Assembly (NCBI RefSeq): GCF_014654895.1
Contig: NZ_BNBE01000001.1
Span: 3,308,501-3,372,500 of the forward strand
DNA length: 64,000 bases
From: Streptomyces filamentosus
GTDB lineage: Bacteria > Actinomycetota > Actinomycetes > Streptomycetales > Streptomycetaceae
Direction of reading: 5' to 3'
Below, piece by piece: positions 9,584 to 17,068 of the stretch (the first letter of the stretch is position 1; every line of letters starts with the position of its first letter). The translations under genes and the position numbers were made by a program. The notes below the pieces were generated by a model. The model saw only the letters and a list, made by a program, of their open reading frames with translations. It was not told the DNA's origin and did not search any database.

Positions 9584-10762
9584 GTGGACGTCCAGGGCAC
9601 GGTGGCACCGGGCTGGGAGCCGGTCGGGGACGCGTTCCTGCGCAACTTCGAGCAGCGCGGCGAGCGCGGGGCGGCGGTCGCCGTCCACCACGACGGCGTC
9701 AAGGTCGTCGACCTGTGGGCCGGCACGAAGGACGCCGACGGCGGCACCGACCCCTGGACGGAGGGCACCGCGCAGGTCGTCCGCTCCGCCACCAAGGGCG
9801 TCTCCGCCGCCGTCCCCCTCCTCCTCCACCAGCGCGGCCAGATCGACCTGGACGCCCCGGTGGCCACGTACTGGCCCGAGTTCAAGGCCGCCGGCAAGGA
9901 CCGCGTGACCGTACGGCAGCTCCTCGCCCACCAGGCCGGCCTCCCCGTCCTCGACCGCCCCCTCACCCTCGCCGAGGCCACCGACCCGGAGACCTCCACC
10001 GCCGCGATCGCCGCCCAGGCCCCCGTCTGGGAACCCGGCACCGCCCACGGCTACCACCCCCACACCTTCAGCTGGCTCCTCTCCGGCCTCGTCCACCGCG
10101 TCACCGGCCGCACCATCGGCCGCTGGATGGCCGAGGAGATCGCCGCCCCCCTCGGCCTCGACCTGTGGGTCGGCCTCCCCGACTCCGAGACCCACCGCGT
10201 GGGCCGCGTCGCCCCCGTCGACGCCCCCGAGGACACCGGCGCCGTCCGCCTCCGCCCCAAGCGGTCCGTCACCGAGGCCTGGGACGACCCGAACTCCCTC
10301 ACCCGCCGCGCCTTCGCCGTCATCGACCCCGCCCCCGACGAGAACGACCCCGCCTACCGCGCCGCCGAACTCCCCGGCGCCGCCGGCGTCGCCACCGCCC
10401 GCGCCCTCTCCCGCTTCTACGCCGCCACCCTCGGCGCCCTCCCCGACGGCGGCCCCCGCCTCTTCGCCCCCGCCACCCTCGCGCTGGCCCGCACCGAGGA
10501 ATCCGCAGGACCCGACCGGGTCCTCCTCGTCGGCACCCGCTTCGGCCTCGGCCACATGCTCCACGGCCCCGCCAGCCCCCTCCTCGGCCCCACCTCCTTC
10601 GGCCACCCCGGCCGCGGCGGCTCCCTCGCCTTCGCCGACCCCGAGACCGGCACCGCCTTCGCCTACGTCACGAACGGCATGCGCAGGACGGTCACCGCCG
10701 ACCCGCGCGCCCAGGCCCTGGTGAGAGCGGTGCGGACCTCCCTCGACGGCCGGACGGGCTGA
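9584..10762 (+). CDS. Serine beta-lactamase-fold hydrolase (class C/esterase-like)
   Basis: This 392-residue protein belongs to the beta-lactamase/EstB superfamily. The nucleophile motif SATK places Ser at about residue 68. A Tyr motif is visible in GTAHGYHPHTFSW, and a third motif in FGHPGRGGS replaces KTG. There is no signal peptide, so it is more likely a cytosolic esterase or peptidase-like enzyme than a secreted beta-lactamase. The GTG at 9584 is chosen because family members begin near VDVQGTVAPG; an in-frame GTG at 9575 is too close to AAAGGA to be preferred. It is convergent with the next gene, leaving only 9 bp. Confidence 0.85.
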   Translation: MDVQGTVAPGWEPVGDAFLRNFEQRGERGAAVAVHHDGVKVVDLWAGTKDADGGTDPWTEGTAQVVRSATKGVSAAVPLLLHQRGQIDLDAPVATYWPEFKAAGKDRVTVRQLLAHQAGLPVLDRPLTLAEATDPETSTAAIAAQAPVWEPGTAHGYHPHTFSWLLSGLVHRVTGRTIGRWMAEEIAAPLGLDLWVGLPDSETHRVGRVAPVDAPEDTGAVRLRPKRSVTEAWDDPNSLTRRAFAVIDPAPDENDPAYRAAELPGAAGVATARALSRFYAATLGALPDGGPRLFAPATLALARTEESAGPDRVLLVGTRFGLGHMLHGPASPLLGPTSFGHPGRGGSLAFADPETGTAFAYVTNGMRRTVTADPRAQALVRAVRTSLDGRTG

Positions 10763-10771
10763 GCCCGCGGC

Positions 10772-11242
10772 TCAACTGTCCGCGCCCCAGCGCCAGAGGA
10801 GCTCCCCGCTCTCGGGGACGGCGGCCCAGCGGGCGGCGGCGGCGTCCAGACGCGGCCCCGTCCTCGCCAGGGCCTCCGCGTCCAGGAGCGGCCGGCCGAC
10901 GCCCCGGCCCTCCGTCGGCAGCCCGCGCCACACCCGGTAGGCCCAGTTCACGCGGAGCTCGGCGGCCAGCACGGCGTCGCCGCCCCGGCGCAGCACCTTC
11001 GTCCCCGACCGGCGGTGCCGGCCCGGGACGACGAGCTCGAAGCCCTCGAACGTGGCGCCGCGCGCCGTCGCTCCCCAGAAGCCGTCCTCGATGCCGAGGG
11101 CGGTCTCCACGACGGCGTGGACCAGGTCGTGCGGCACGGTCGGCCCGACGGGCGCGGCGGGCAGCCTGACGTCCGGGCCCTTGCGGGCGCGGACCAGGAT
11201 CTCGTGCTGGTTGTCCGGCAGCTTCCGGAAGGAGATCTCCAT
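10772..11242 (-). CDS. Conserved hypothetical protein
   Basis: This 156-residue protein begins MEISFRKLPDNQHEILVRAR and has a basic middle (VVPGRHRRSGTKVLRRGGD) and an aromatic C-terminus (ESGELLWRWGADS). I recognise no catalytic motif, membrane segment or signal peptide. GGAAGGAG-like complement bases precede the ATG weakly. Coding bias is strong and the frame is closed between the convergent hydrolase and the HTH gene, so it is probably real, but its function is unknown. Confidence 0.65.
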   Translation of the reverse strand: MEISFRKLPDNQHEILVRARKGPDVRLPAAPVGPTVPHDLVHAVVETALGIEDGFWGATARGATFEGFELVVPGRHRRSGTKVLRRGGDAVLAAELRVNWAYRVWRGLPTEGRGVGRPLLDAEALARTGPRLDAAAARWAAVPESGELLWRWGADS

Positions 11243-11301
11243 CCGGGTGACGGTAGGGCCGCAACCGGCCGCCGCCCACCGGTTTCCCGCCCGCAACCCG
11301 C

Positions 11302-11535
11302 CTACTCCTCCGGCTCCCCGTCCCCTCCGGCCCCCTCCTCCCAGCGCAGGAGGTCGCCCGGCTGGCAGGAGAGGGCCTCGCACAGGGCGGCGAGGGTGGT
11401 GAAGCGCACGGCCTTGGCCCGGCCGTTCTTGAGGACCGCCAGGTTGGCGGGGGTGATCCCGACCCGCTCCGCGAGCTCGCCCACCGACATCTTCCGGCGG
11501 GCCAGCATCACGTCGATGTCGACGACGATCGGCAT
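11302..11535 (-). CDS. Small XRE/Cro-type HTH regulator (YozG-like)
   Basis: This 77-residue protein is little more than a Cro/CI HTH: MLARRKMSVGELAERVGITP and LAVLKNGRAKAVRFTTLAALCEALSCQPGDLL. Its ATG overlaps the stop of the DUF2975 gene by one base (TGATG), so the two are translationally coupled. Small HTH genes of this kind usually accompany DUF2975 membrane proteins and probably control their shared promoter. A 17-bp palindrome upstream of the pair is the obvious candidate operator. Confidence 0.88.
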   Translation of the reverse strand: MPIVVDIDVMLARRKMSVGELAERVGITPANLAVLKNGRAKAVRFTTLAALCEALSCQPGDLLRWEEGAGGDGEPEE

Positions 11536-12032
11536 CAGATCACCTCGTCGAGCTCGGCGCGCAGCGCCGTCGCCTCGACGTCGCGGTCGACGGCCTGGGC
11601 CAGCAGCATCCGCAGCACCAGCACGATGAGCGCGACCCCCAGGACCGCCAGGGAGACCCCGCAGATCAACAGGACGATCCCGGGGGCGACCGCCTCGCCC
11701 GGCGCCAGCAGGACCGCGAGGGAGAAGACCAGCAGCGCGGCGGCCACGAGCGCGCCGATCACGATGTGCACGTACCGGAAGGCGGCGTGGGAGAAGACGG
11801 TCCCGCGCCGCACCATCGTCACCAGCCGCCACACGCACACGAGGGTGACCTGGACCGTGACGACCCCGAGGAAGAAGACCACCAGGAGCGGCGTCCGCAG
11901 GTGCACCAGATCTCCCTCCGCCCCGTCGAGATCGGCGGCGAGCAGCGGGATCATCACCGCCTGCACGAACACCGACCCGGCCGCCAGTGCCACCAGCACC
12001 GCCCGCAGTACCAGCACCGTCAGTCTTCCCAT
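11535..12032 (-). CDS. DUF2975-family membrane protein
   Basis: This 165-residue protein has four predicted transmembrane helices: VLVLRAVLVALAAGSVFVQ, VVFFLGVVTVQVTLVCVW, VHIVIGALVAAALLVFSLAV and APGIVLLICGVSLAVLGVAL. It has a short acidic cytoplasmic tail. The ATG at 12032 follows GGAGGAGG. It lies directly upstream of the small HTH gene and overlaps it by one base, the usual DUF2975/YozG arrangement. Its biochemical role is unknown. The promoter must lie in the short gap shared with the divergent SDR gene. Confidence 0.83.
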   Translation of the reverse strand: MGRLTVLVLRAVLVALAAGSVFVQAVMIPLLAADLDGAEGDLVHLRTPLLVVFFLGVVTVQVTLVCVWRLVTMVRRGTVFSHAAFRYVHIVIGALVAAALLVFSLAVLLAPGEAVAPGIVLLICGVSLAVLGVALIVLVLRMLLAQAVDRDVEATALRAELDEVI

Positions 12033-12064
12033 GGCCCCTCCTCCGATCGACTTACGATGGGAAT

Positions 12065-12081
12065 CTATCGAAAAACGATAG
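12065..12081. promoter_or_regulatory. Palindromic candidate operator of the DUF2975/HTH pair
   Basis: CTATCGAAAAACGATAG has 6-bp perfect arms around five A. It lies 33 bp upstream of the DUF2975 ATG and 43 bp upstream of the divergent SDR ATG. A related half-site (TTACGATGG) lies beside it. It could serve both promoters; the small HTH protein is the likely ligand. Confidence 0.6.
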
Positions 12082-12123
12082 AGGGGGGTAGTCGGGGCCC
12101 GCGATCGGTGCTGAGATCGGAGC

Positions 12124-12885
12124 ATGGATCTCACAAAGCGGTTCGAAGGGCGGACGGCGCTGATCACGGGCGCGGGCAGCGGCATCGGCGCGGCGACCGC
12201 CCGGCGGCTGGCGGCGGAGGGCGCGCGGGTCCTGGTCACCGACGTCGACGAGGAGTCGGCGCGGACGGTGGCGGCGGACCTCCCGAACGCGACGGCCCAC
12301 CGCCTCGACGTCACCGACCGGCAGTCGGTCGACGAGGTGATCGGCGGCCTCCCCGCCCTCCACGTCCTCGTCAACAACGCCTTCGTCCCCTTCGTCGACG
12401 ACCCCGACGACAACTGGCGCCGCCAGCTCCACGGCACCCTCCTCGGCGCCGTCCACTGCTCCCGCGCCGCCCTCCCCCACCTGGCCGCGACGGGCGGCGC
12501 CGTCGTCACCATCGGCTCGGTCAACGCGGAGGCCGACTTCGGCGACCACGCCTACAGCGCCGCGAAAGCCGCCCTCGGCTCCTACACCCGCACCCTCGCC
12601 GGCGAAGCCGCCCCCCACGGCGTCCGCGTCAACCAGATCAACCCCGGCACCATCGCCACCCCCTCCTGGGCGGGCCGCGAGCAGGCCCTGGCCGCCCTGG
12701 GCGCCCGCGCCTACCCCCTCGGTCGCGTCGGCACCCCCGACGACATCGCCGCCGCCGTCGCCTTCCTCGCCTCCCCCGACGCCGCCTGGATCACCGGCAC
12801 CACCCTCCGCGTCGACGGCGGCCTGATGGCGGTCAACCGCCACTTCCGGGAGATCCTGGACGAAGCCGAAGCAGAGGACGCGTGA
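12124..12885 (+). CDS. SDR family oxidoreductase
   Basis: This 253-residue classical short-chain dehydrogenase has the cofactor motif TGAGSGIG, Asp in VTDVD (favouring NAD over NADP), NNAF in place of the usual NNAG, the catalytic Ser in TIGSVNA, YSAAK and the late NQINPGTIATP. It ends near the usual RVDGG. The substrate is unknown. The next gene starts in its stop codon (GTGA), so the two are coupled. It is divergent from the DUF2975/HTH pair across an 91-bp gap with a palindrome. Confidence 0.92.
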   Translation: MDLTKRFEGRTALITGAGSGIGAATARRLAAEGARVLVTDVDEESARTVAADLPNATAHRLDVTDRQSVDEVIGGLPALHVLVNNAFVPFVDDPDDNWRRQLHGTLLGAVHCSRAALPHLAATGGAVVTIGSVNAEADFGDHAYSAAKAALGSYTRTLAGEAAPHGVRVNQINPGTIATPSWAGREQALAALGARAYPLGRVGTPDDIAAAVAFLASPDAAWITGTTLRVDGGLMAVNRHFREILDEAEAEDA

Positions 12886-13340
12886 CACTGCACCCCGCCG
12901 AAGCCGTCCGCCTCCTCGACGAGGAGCTGGCCTCGGTTCGCGGCCCCGGTCCGGCGCGGACGGAGGAGGTCTGGCACGCCTTCCTCCGCTTCGCCGACCG
13001 CCCTTTCACCGTCCCCGACGCCCCCGAGGCCGACGGCCTCCTCGTCCAGTACGGCACGTACGCCTTCGACGGCCCGAGAGCCTTCACCCTGGACCTCGTC
13101 CGCCAGTTCGAGACCTGCGACGGGGACGGTGACCACGCCCACTACGACCAGGTCCACTGCGAACTCCGCTTCGCCCCCACGCCCGAACTGGAGGCACTGG
13201 GCGCCTTCGACGCGTGGTGTTTCCGCGACTCCGGCGACGACCTCGCCGCCTGCACGGGCGCCCTGACCTCCCGGCCCTCCTGGGCGGTGATCCGCGCCCT
13301 CACGCCGACGGCGGTCAGGACGTACCGGGAGCGGGTATAG
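12882..13340 (+). CDS. Conserved hypothetical protein coupled to the SDR gene
   Basis: This 152-residue protein contains HAFLRFADRPFTVPDAPEADG, the acidic/His stretch CDGDGDHAHYDQVHCELRF and a C-terminal SRPSWAVIRALTP. I recognise no family. Its GTG start overlaps the SDR stop by 4 bp. Its last 26 bp overlap the end of the convergent YdcF-like gene, so the two 3' ends code on both strands. Confidence 0.7.
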   Translation: MTLHPAEAVRLLDEELASVRGPGPARTEEVWHAFLRFADRPFTVPDAPEADGLLVQYGTYAFDGPRAFTLDLVRQFETCDGDGDHAHYDQVHCELRFAPTPELEALGAFDAWCFRDSGDDLAACTGALTSRPSWAVIRALTPTAVRTYRERV

Positions 13341-13983
13341 CCACCAGCCGCCCCACGAACCCCCGCTCCCGCAGCCGCTCGTAGGCGGTCGTGACCGGGA
13401 GCGGGACGGGGAGTTCGATCATGAAGCCCCGGGCGGGGTAGAGCAGGAGGCGCTGGACGGCTCCGACGAGCATGTCCAGGACGAGGCGGGGGTCGCCGAC
13501 GGACTCCGCGTACGCGGGGAGGTCCAGGGGCGCGGACGCGCAGACGAACTCCGCCGCGGGCCACAGCTTGCGGGCGGTCGCGTACGCCCGGCGCTCCTCG
13601 TACGGCTTGCTGACGAGCAGCACGGAGTCCACCGGCGTGCCCCGCTCGGCGAGCAGGTCGCGCGAGAAGCGGATGTTCTCGCCGGTGTTGCGGGCCCGGG
13701 GCTCGACCAGGATCGCGTCCTCGGGCACGCCGAGTTCCACGGCCCGCTCCCGGTAGTGGACCGCTTCGCCCCGGGGCATCCGCGCGCGGGTGGTGGGGCT
13801 CGTCGCCCCCGTGAAGACGACGAGCGGCACCAGCCCCCGCCGGTACAGCTCCGCCGTCACGTCCGCGACGCCGAGGTCGTGGCTCCCCAGCCCGACACCG
13901 ACCGAACAGGCCCGCGGCTCGTGCCCCATCCGCTGGAAGTCCCAGAGGACGCGGGCGTCCTCCCAGTCCCGCGCCGTGATCAT
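13315..13983 (-). CDS. YdcF/SanA-like DUF218 domain protein
   Basis: This 222-residue protein matches the DUF218 family (YdcF, SanA, ElyC): VGLGSHDLGVADVTAELY, VVFTGATSPTT, MPRGEAVHYRERAVELGVP, the hallmark EPRARNTGENIRFSRDLL and VLLVSKPYEERRAY. Unlike SanA it has no membrane anchor, so it is probably cytosolic and YdcF-like, a fold that binds nucleotide-type cofactors. It overlaps the upstream GntR gene by 4 bp (ATGA), so the regulator and this protein are coupled. Confidence 0.83.
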   Translation of the reverse strand: MITARDWEDARVLWDFQRMGHEPRACSVGVGLGSHDLGVADVTAELYRRGLVPLVVFTGATSPTTRARMPRGEAVHYRERAVELGVPEDAILVEPRARNTGENIRFSRDLLAERGTPVDSVLLVSKPYEERRAYATARKLWPAAEFVCASAPLDLPAYAESVGDPRLVLDMLVGAVQRLLLYPARGFMIELPVPLPVTTAYERLRERGFVGRLVAIPAPGTS

Positions 13984-14774
13984 CGGCCTTCCCCTTCCGG
14001 CTTCGCGCTGTCGGGGACGCGGAAGTCGTACGTCCAAGCGAAACGGGTCGCCGCGTGGACGCCGACGGCGAACTCGACGGCCGTGCCGTCGGCCGTGTAC
14101 GCGGTGCGGTGCAGCTCCACCACCCACTCGCCGGGCGCCAGTTGGAGGCGCGCCGTCTCCTCCGGGGTGGCCGGGCGGGAGCGCAACTCCTCCCGCATGT
14201 GGTCGATCTCGTACCCCGCGTCGTAGAGCACACGGAAGCCGCCGCCCCGGCCTGCGGGACCGGGGGAAGGGTCGACGAGCCGGGTGCCCTCGACGTGTTC
14301 GGGGCGGTAGTGGCTGGTGAGAGTGTGCGTGGGTCGGCCGTTCTCCTTGACCAGGCGAGCGCGCGCGTAGACCTCGGATCCCTCGGGAACCCCGAGCGCG
14401 GCGGCGACGGGCGCCGGGGCGGGAAGCCGTTCCACGGTCTGCGTCTGGTCCCCGCGCCGATACGTCCGCCCGGACGCCACCCGGTCGGCGGCGAAGGCGA
14501 CCTCGTCGCCGTCGCGCCACTTCGCCTTGTCGTACCGAGCCACTCCGAGCCGCTTCAGCGGAGCCTGCTCCCGCACGACGGTCCCGTGCCCCCGCGAGGA
14601 AGTCACCAGCCCCTCTGCCTCCAGCGCCCGGTACGCGGCATGCACCGTGGACTTGGACCCCTCGCCCGCCTCCACGAGCTCCCGGATGTGCGGAAGCCGC
14701 TCCCCGGCGCCCCACTCCCCGGCACGGATTCGCTCGGCCAGCCTGTCCGCCAGCTCCCGCCACTTGGGTGCCAC
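13980..14774 (-). CDS. GntR family regulator with UTRA-type effector domain
   Basis: This 264-residue protein has an N-terminal winged helix (WRELADRLAERIRAGEW, then GSKSTVHAAYRALEAEGLV) and a C-terminal UTRA-like domain (REELRSRPATPEETARLQL, then VELHRTAYTADGTAVEFAVG). The GTG at 14774 begins VAPKWRELAD. Three copies of ACAGTCC-N2-GGACTGT lie just upstream and between it and the divergent HATPase gene; they are the natural targets for autoregulation. The coupled downstream YdcF-like gene is probably in the regulon. Confidence 0.93.
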   Translation of the reverse strand: MAPKWRELADRLAERIRAGEWGAGERLPHIRELVEAGEGSKSTVHAAYRALEAEGLVTSSRGHGTVVREQAPLKRLGVARYDKAKWRDGDEVAFAADRVASGRTYRRGDQTQTVERLPAPAPVAAALGVPEGSEVYARARLVKENGRPTHTLTSHYRPEHVEGTRLVDPSPGPAGRGGGFRVLYDAGYEIDHMREELRSRPATPEETARLQLAPGEWVVELHRTAYTADGTAVEFAVGVHAATRFAWTYDFRVPDSAKPEGEGR

Positions 14775-14803
14775 ACCCGCTCCTTCCGTCAATGCAGTCA
14801 AAC

Positions 14804-14819
14804 ACAGTCCCAGGATTGT
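14804..14819. promoter_or_regulatory. GntR operator copy 1
   Basis: ACAGTCCCAGGATTGT has the same 7-2-7 architecture as the two copies downstream, with one mismatch in its right arm. It lies 30 bp upstream of the GntR GTG. Confidence 0.65.
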
Positions 14820-14821
14820 TG

Positions 14822-14837
14822 ACAGTCCTGGGACTGT
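14822..14837. promoter_or_regulatory. GntR operator copy 2 (perfect arms)
   Basis: ACAGTCCTGGGACTGT has perfect 7-bp arms around TG. It starts 18 bp after copy 1, nearly two helical turns, consistent with cooperative binding on one face. Confidence 0.75.
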
Positions 14838-14864
14838 GACCTCATTCTGAATCGGAATGGTTCG

Positions 14865-14880
14865 GCAGTCCTGGGACTGT
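14865..14880. promoter_or_regulatory. GntR operator copy 3, near the HATPase promoter
   Basis: GCAGTCCTGGGACTGT matches copy 2 except for its first base. It lies 43 bp from copy 2 and 32 bp upstream of the divergent HATPase start, so it probably controls that gene. Confidence 0.72.
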
Positions 14881-14911
14881 CGGCGTCCGGGTCGGGAGTG
14901 AGGAGCATCGA

Positions 14912-15406
14912 GTGACGGAAACGTATGGGGCGTCCCCAGGCGAGGAGATCGTGGTGTTGCGCTGGCGGTACGTCGCTCGGAGCGTGCCGGCGGCCCGCCG
15001 CGAACTGCGCCGCACCTTGGAGCGCTGGGGGTGGGACGCCGTCGCGGACGTCGCCGCGCTCCTGTTGTCCGAGCTGCTGACCAACGCGGTGCGGCACGCA
15101 CGGGTCCCGGGGCGGGAGATCGAGACCCGCTTTTCGCGGGTGGGGCGGGTGTTGCGCATCGAAGTGCACGACGCCTCGGAGACGCGGCCGCTGATGGGCC
15201 TCCCGGAGGAGGGGGCCGAGGGCGGCTGGGGTCTTCCCCTCGTCGACTCCCTCGCGGCCGGATGGGGCATCGGGGATCGCCGGGGGCCCGGCAAGGTCGT
15301 CTGGGCGGAGGTTGCGGCGGCGGGGGGTCCGGCCGGTGAGGGCCGCTCCGGAGAATTTTTCGGGCGGGGCGCAACCCCGGGGGGTGCCGGACGTCTGGTG
15401 GGTTGA
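14912..15406 (+). CDS. RsbW-like HATPase (ATP-binding regulatory protein)
   Basis: This 164-residue protein is a stand-alone GHKL ATPase of the RsbW/SpoIIAB type that is expanded in Streptomyces. The N-box is SELLTNAVRHA, the G1-like acidic segment is IEVHDASETRPLM, and the G2-like segment is EGGWGLPLVDSLAAGWG. Such proteins act as anti-sigma or anti-anti-sigma partners or as orphan kinases. The GTG at 14912 follows AGGAG at 14901. Its promoter region holds the third GntR operator, linking it to the divergent regulator. The last 30 residues are Gly-rich and may be unstructured. Confidence 0.86.
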   Translation: MTETYGASPGEEIVVLRWRYVARSVPAARRELRRTLERWGWDAVADVAALLLSELLTNAVRHARVPGREIETRFSRVGRVLRIEVHDASETRPLMGLPEEGAEGGWGLPLVDSLAAGWGIGDRRGPGKVVWAEVAAAGGPAGEGRSGEFFGRGATPGGAGRLVG

Positions 15407-15452
15407 AGGCGCCCTTCAGAACCTTGTCCCCTCGTTCCCTCGGGAGAGTCCC

Positions 15453-15938
15453 ATGTCCCTCACGTCCAAGCGCCGTCCCCGGTTCCTCGGTGCCGCCGGT
15501 GCCGCCGTCCTCCTGCTCGGCGGCGCCTTCACCGCCTCGGCCGTCGCCGACTCCGGGCCGGCCCCCGCCCCGGCCGCCCCGAAGGTCACCACGCCGGACG
15601 AGGCGGCCCCGGCCCCTGCCCCGGCGGAGCCCGAGGCGGCTCCGGAGGCCGTGGCGCCGGGGAAGGCTCCGGGCGCTGTCTCCCGGCCCGCTCCGGCTCC
15701 GGTCTCCGTTGCCACGCCCGCGCCCGCTCCGGCTCCGGCCTCCGTCGCCACGCCCGCGCCCGCTCCGGCTCCGGTCTCCGCTGCCACGCCCGCGCCCGCC
15801 CCGGCTCCGGGCTCCGTCTCGACGCCCGCTCCGGTCCCGGCTCCGGGCTCCGCCTCCACGCCCGCTCCGGTCCCGGCCCCGGTCGCTCCGGAGAGCGCGC
15901 CCCGGGTGGTCCACCCGGGCGCCGGCGCCGCCAAGTAA
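15453..15938 (+). CDS. Secreted Ala/Pro-rich repeat protein
   Basis: This 161-residue protein has a Sec signal peptide (SKRRPRFLGAAGAAVLLLGGAFTASAVA) followed only by low-complexity Ala/Pro/Val/Ser/Thr sequence. Units such as PAPAPVSVATPAPAPAPA recur with about 30-bp periodicity near 15690-15880. GGGAG precedes the ATG at 15453. There is no folded domain, so it is probably an extended cell-wall spacer or secreted coat protein; its function is unknown. The 3' end carries a self-complementary stretch (15901-15919), and a terminator-like hairpin follows. Confidence 0.72.
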   Translation: MSLTSKRRPRFLGAAGAAVLLLGGAFTASAVADSGPAPAPAAPKVTTPDEAAPAPAPAEPEAAPEAVAPGKAPGAVSRPAPAPVSVATPAPAPAPASVATPAPAPAPVSAATPAPAPAPGSVSTPAPVPAPGSASTPAPVPAPVAPESAPRVVHPGAGAAK

Positions 15939-15951
15939 CGCCAGGCAAGGG

Positions 15952-15978
15952 GGAGGGGCGGGCCGGGCCCGCTCCTCC
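15952..15978 (+). terminator. Hairpin terminator after the Ala/Pro-rich gene
   Basis: Thirteen-base arms (GGAGGGGCGGGCC and GGCCCGCTCCTCC) pair with one G-U around a single base. There is no U-tract, as is common in Streptomyces. Confidence 0.55.
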
Positions 15979-16003
15979 TCGTCGGTCCTCCGGAACGAGG
16001 CTC

Positions 16004-16669
16004 ATGCAGTACGTGATGTCCGCAGTGCCCCCGTCGCGGTGGGCCCCTTCGCGGTGGGCCCGGCCGGGGCGGGGCCGGTCGTGGTGGTTCCGCCTTCTCG
16101 CCCGGGTGTCGGGGGCCGAGGGGGTCCGTGGGGCCCGGGGGCGTGTCGCGCGGGTGCTGCCGGTGTGGCACGAGGACGGGCGGGGGCCCACGCTGGCGGA
16201 GTTGTACGGGGCGCGGCGGCTCGACATGGTGCGGCTGGCGCTGTTCCTGGTCGACGACCTGCACACGGCGGAGGACGTCGTCCAGGACGCCTTCGCGGCG
16301 GTCTGCCGGGCGTACGGCACCTCGCTCGCGGGGCTCCAGGACCCCGCCGCGTACCTGCACACCGCCGTGGTGAACGCGGCGCGCTCCGTCCTGCGGCGGC
16401 GCCGCACGGCACGCGCGTACGTCCCGCCCCACCAGGGCGCGGGGCCGCCCGTCGACGAGGCCCTCCTGCTCGCGGAGGAGCACCGCGACGTCCTCGCCGC
16501 CCTGGCCGGGCTGACCCACCGCCAGCGGGAGGTGCTCGTCCTCCGTTACTGGTCGGGGCTGACCGAGGCGCAGATCGCCCACACCCTGGGCCTGTCCCGG
16601 GGCACGGTCAAGTCGACCGCCAGCCGGGCCCTCGACGCCCTGGAGAAGAGACTGGAGGACCCCAGGTGA
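16004..16669 (+). CDS. ECF-type sigma-70 family RNA polymerase sigma factor
   Basis: The recognisable part is about residues 65-221: region 2 (MVRLALFLVDDLHTAEDVVQDAFAAVCRAY) and region 4 (LAALTHRQREVLVLRYWSGL in outline, then EAQIAHTLGLSRGTVKSTASRAL). Residues 1-60 are Arg/Trp-rich and lack family similarity, so the true start may be downstream of the ATG at 16004. The next gene overlaps the stop by 4 bp (GTGA) and encodes a small membrane protein, the usual position of an anti-sigma factor. The regulon is unknown. Confidence 0.83.
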   Translation: MQYVMSAVPPSRWAPSRWARPGRGRSWWFRLLARVSGAEGVRGARGRVARVLPVWHEDGRGPTLAELYGARRLDMVRLALFLVDDLHTAEDVVQDAFAAVCRAYGTSLAGLQDPAAYLHTAVVNAARSVLRRRRTARAYVPPHQGAGPPVDEALLLAEEHRDVLAALAGLTHRQREVLVLRYWSGLTEAQIAHTLGLSRGTVKSTASRALDALEKRLEDPR

Positions 16670-17004
16670 GTCCGTCCCCCGGCGGTACGGCGCGGACCGA
16701 GGCCCGGCTCCGTGCCGCGCTCGCCGCGCGCGCCGCGCTCCTCACCCCGTACGACCTCCGGCCCGCCGCCCCGCCCGAGGGCCGGGTCCGGGGCACCCGC
16801 CGCGTCCGGGGGGCCGTCCTCGCGGCCCTCGCGCTCGCGGCGGCCGTCGCGGTCCTCGTCCTGCTTCCGGGCGACGTCACGCCGCCGCCGGCCCCGCCCG
16901 CCCGTCCGGCGACCGACAGCGCTCCGCCGTCCCCGGCGCCGCCACCGCCCGCGACGCCGACGCCCGCCCCCGCGATCCCGTCCGTCTCGGAACCCTCGCC
17001 GTGA
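16666..17004 (+). CDS. Small membrane protein coupled to the ECF sigma factor
   Basis: This 112-residue protein has a cytoplasmic N-terminus (RTEARLRAALAARAALL), one transmembrane helix (VLAALALAAAVAVLVLLPG) and a short extracytoplasmic Pro/Ala-rich tail. Its GTG overlaps the sigma stop codon. The position and topology suggest an anti-sigma or sensor role, but no zinc-binding HxxxCxxC anti-sigma motif is present, so this is inference. Confidence 0.68.
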   Translation: MSPSPGGTARTEARLRAALAARAALLTPYDLRPAAPPEGRVRGTRRVRGAVLAALALAAAVAVLVLLPGDVTPPPAPPARPATDSAPPSPAPPPPATPTPAPAIPSVSEPSP

Positions 17005-17068
17005 CGCCGGGCGTGCCACGAGGCGTGCGTGACCGCCGCGGCCGGCACCACGCACGCGACCGGCGGCG

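Noticed and set aside
15960..16020. GGAAC at 15992 as an autoregulated ECF promoter
   Set aside because: The matching -10 would fall too far from it and inside the coding start.
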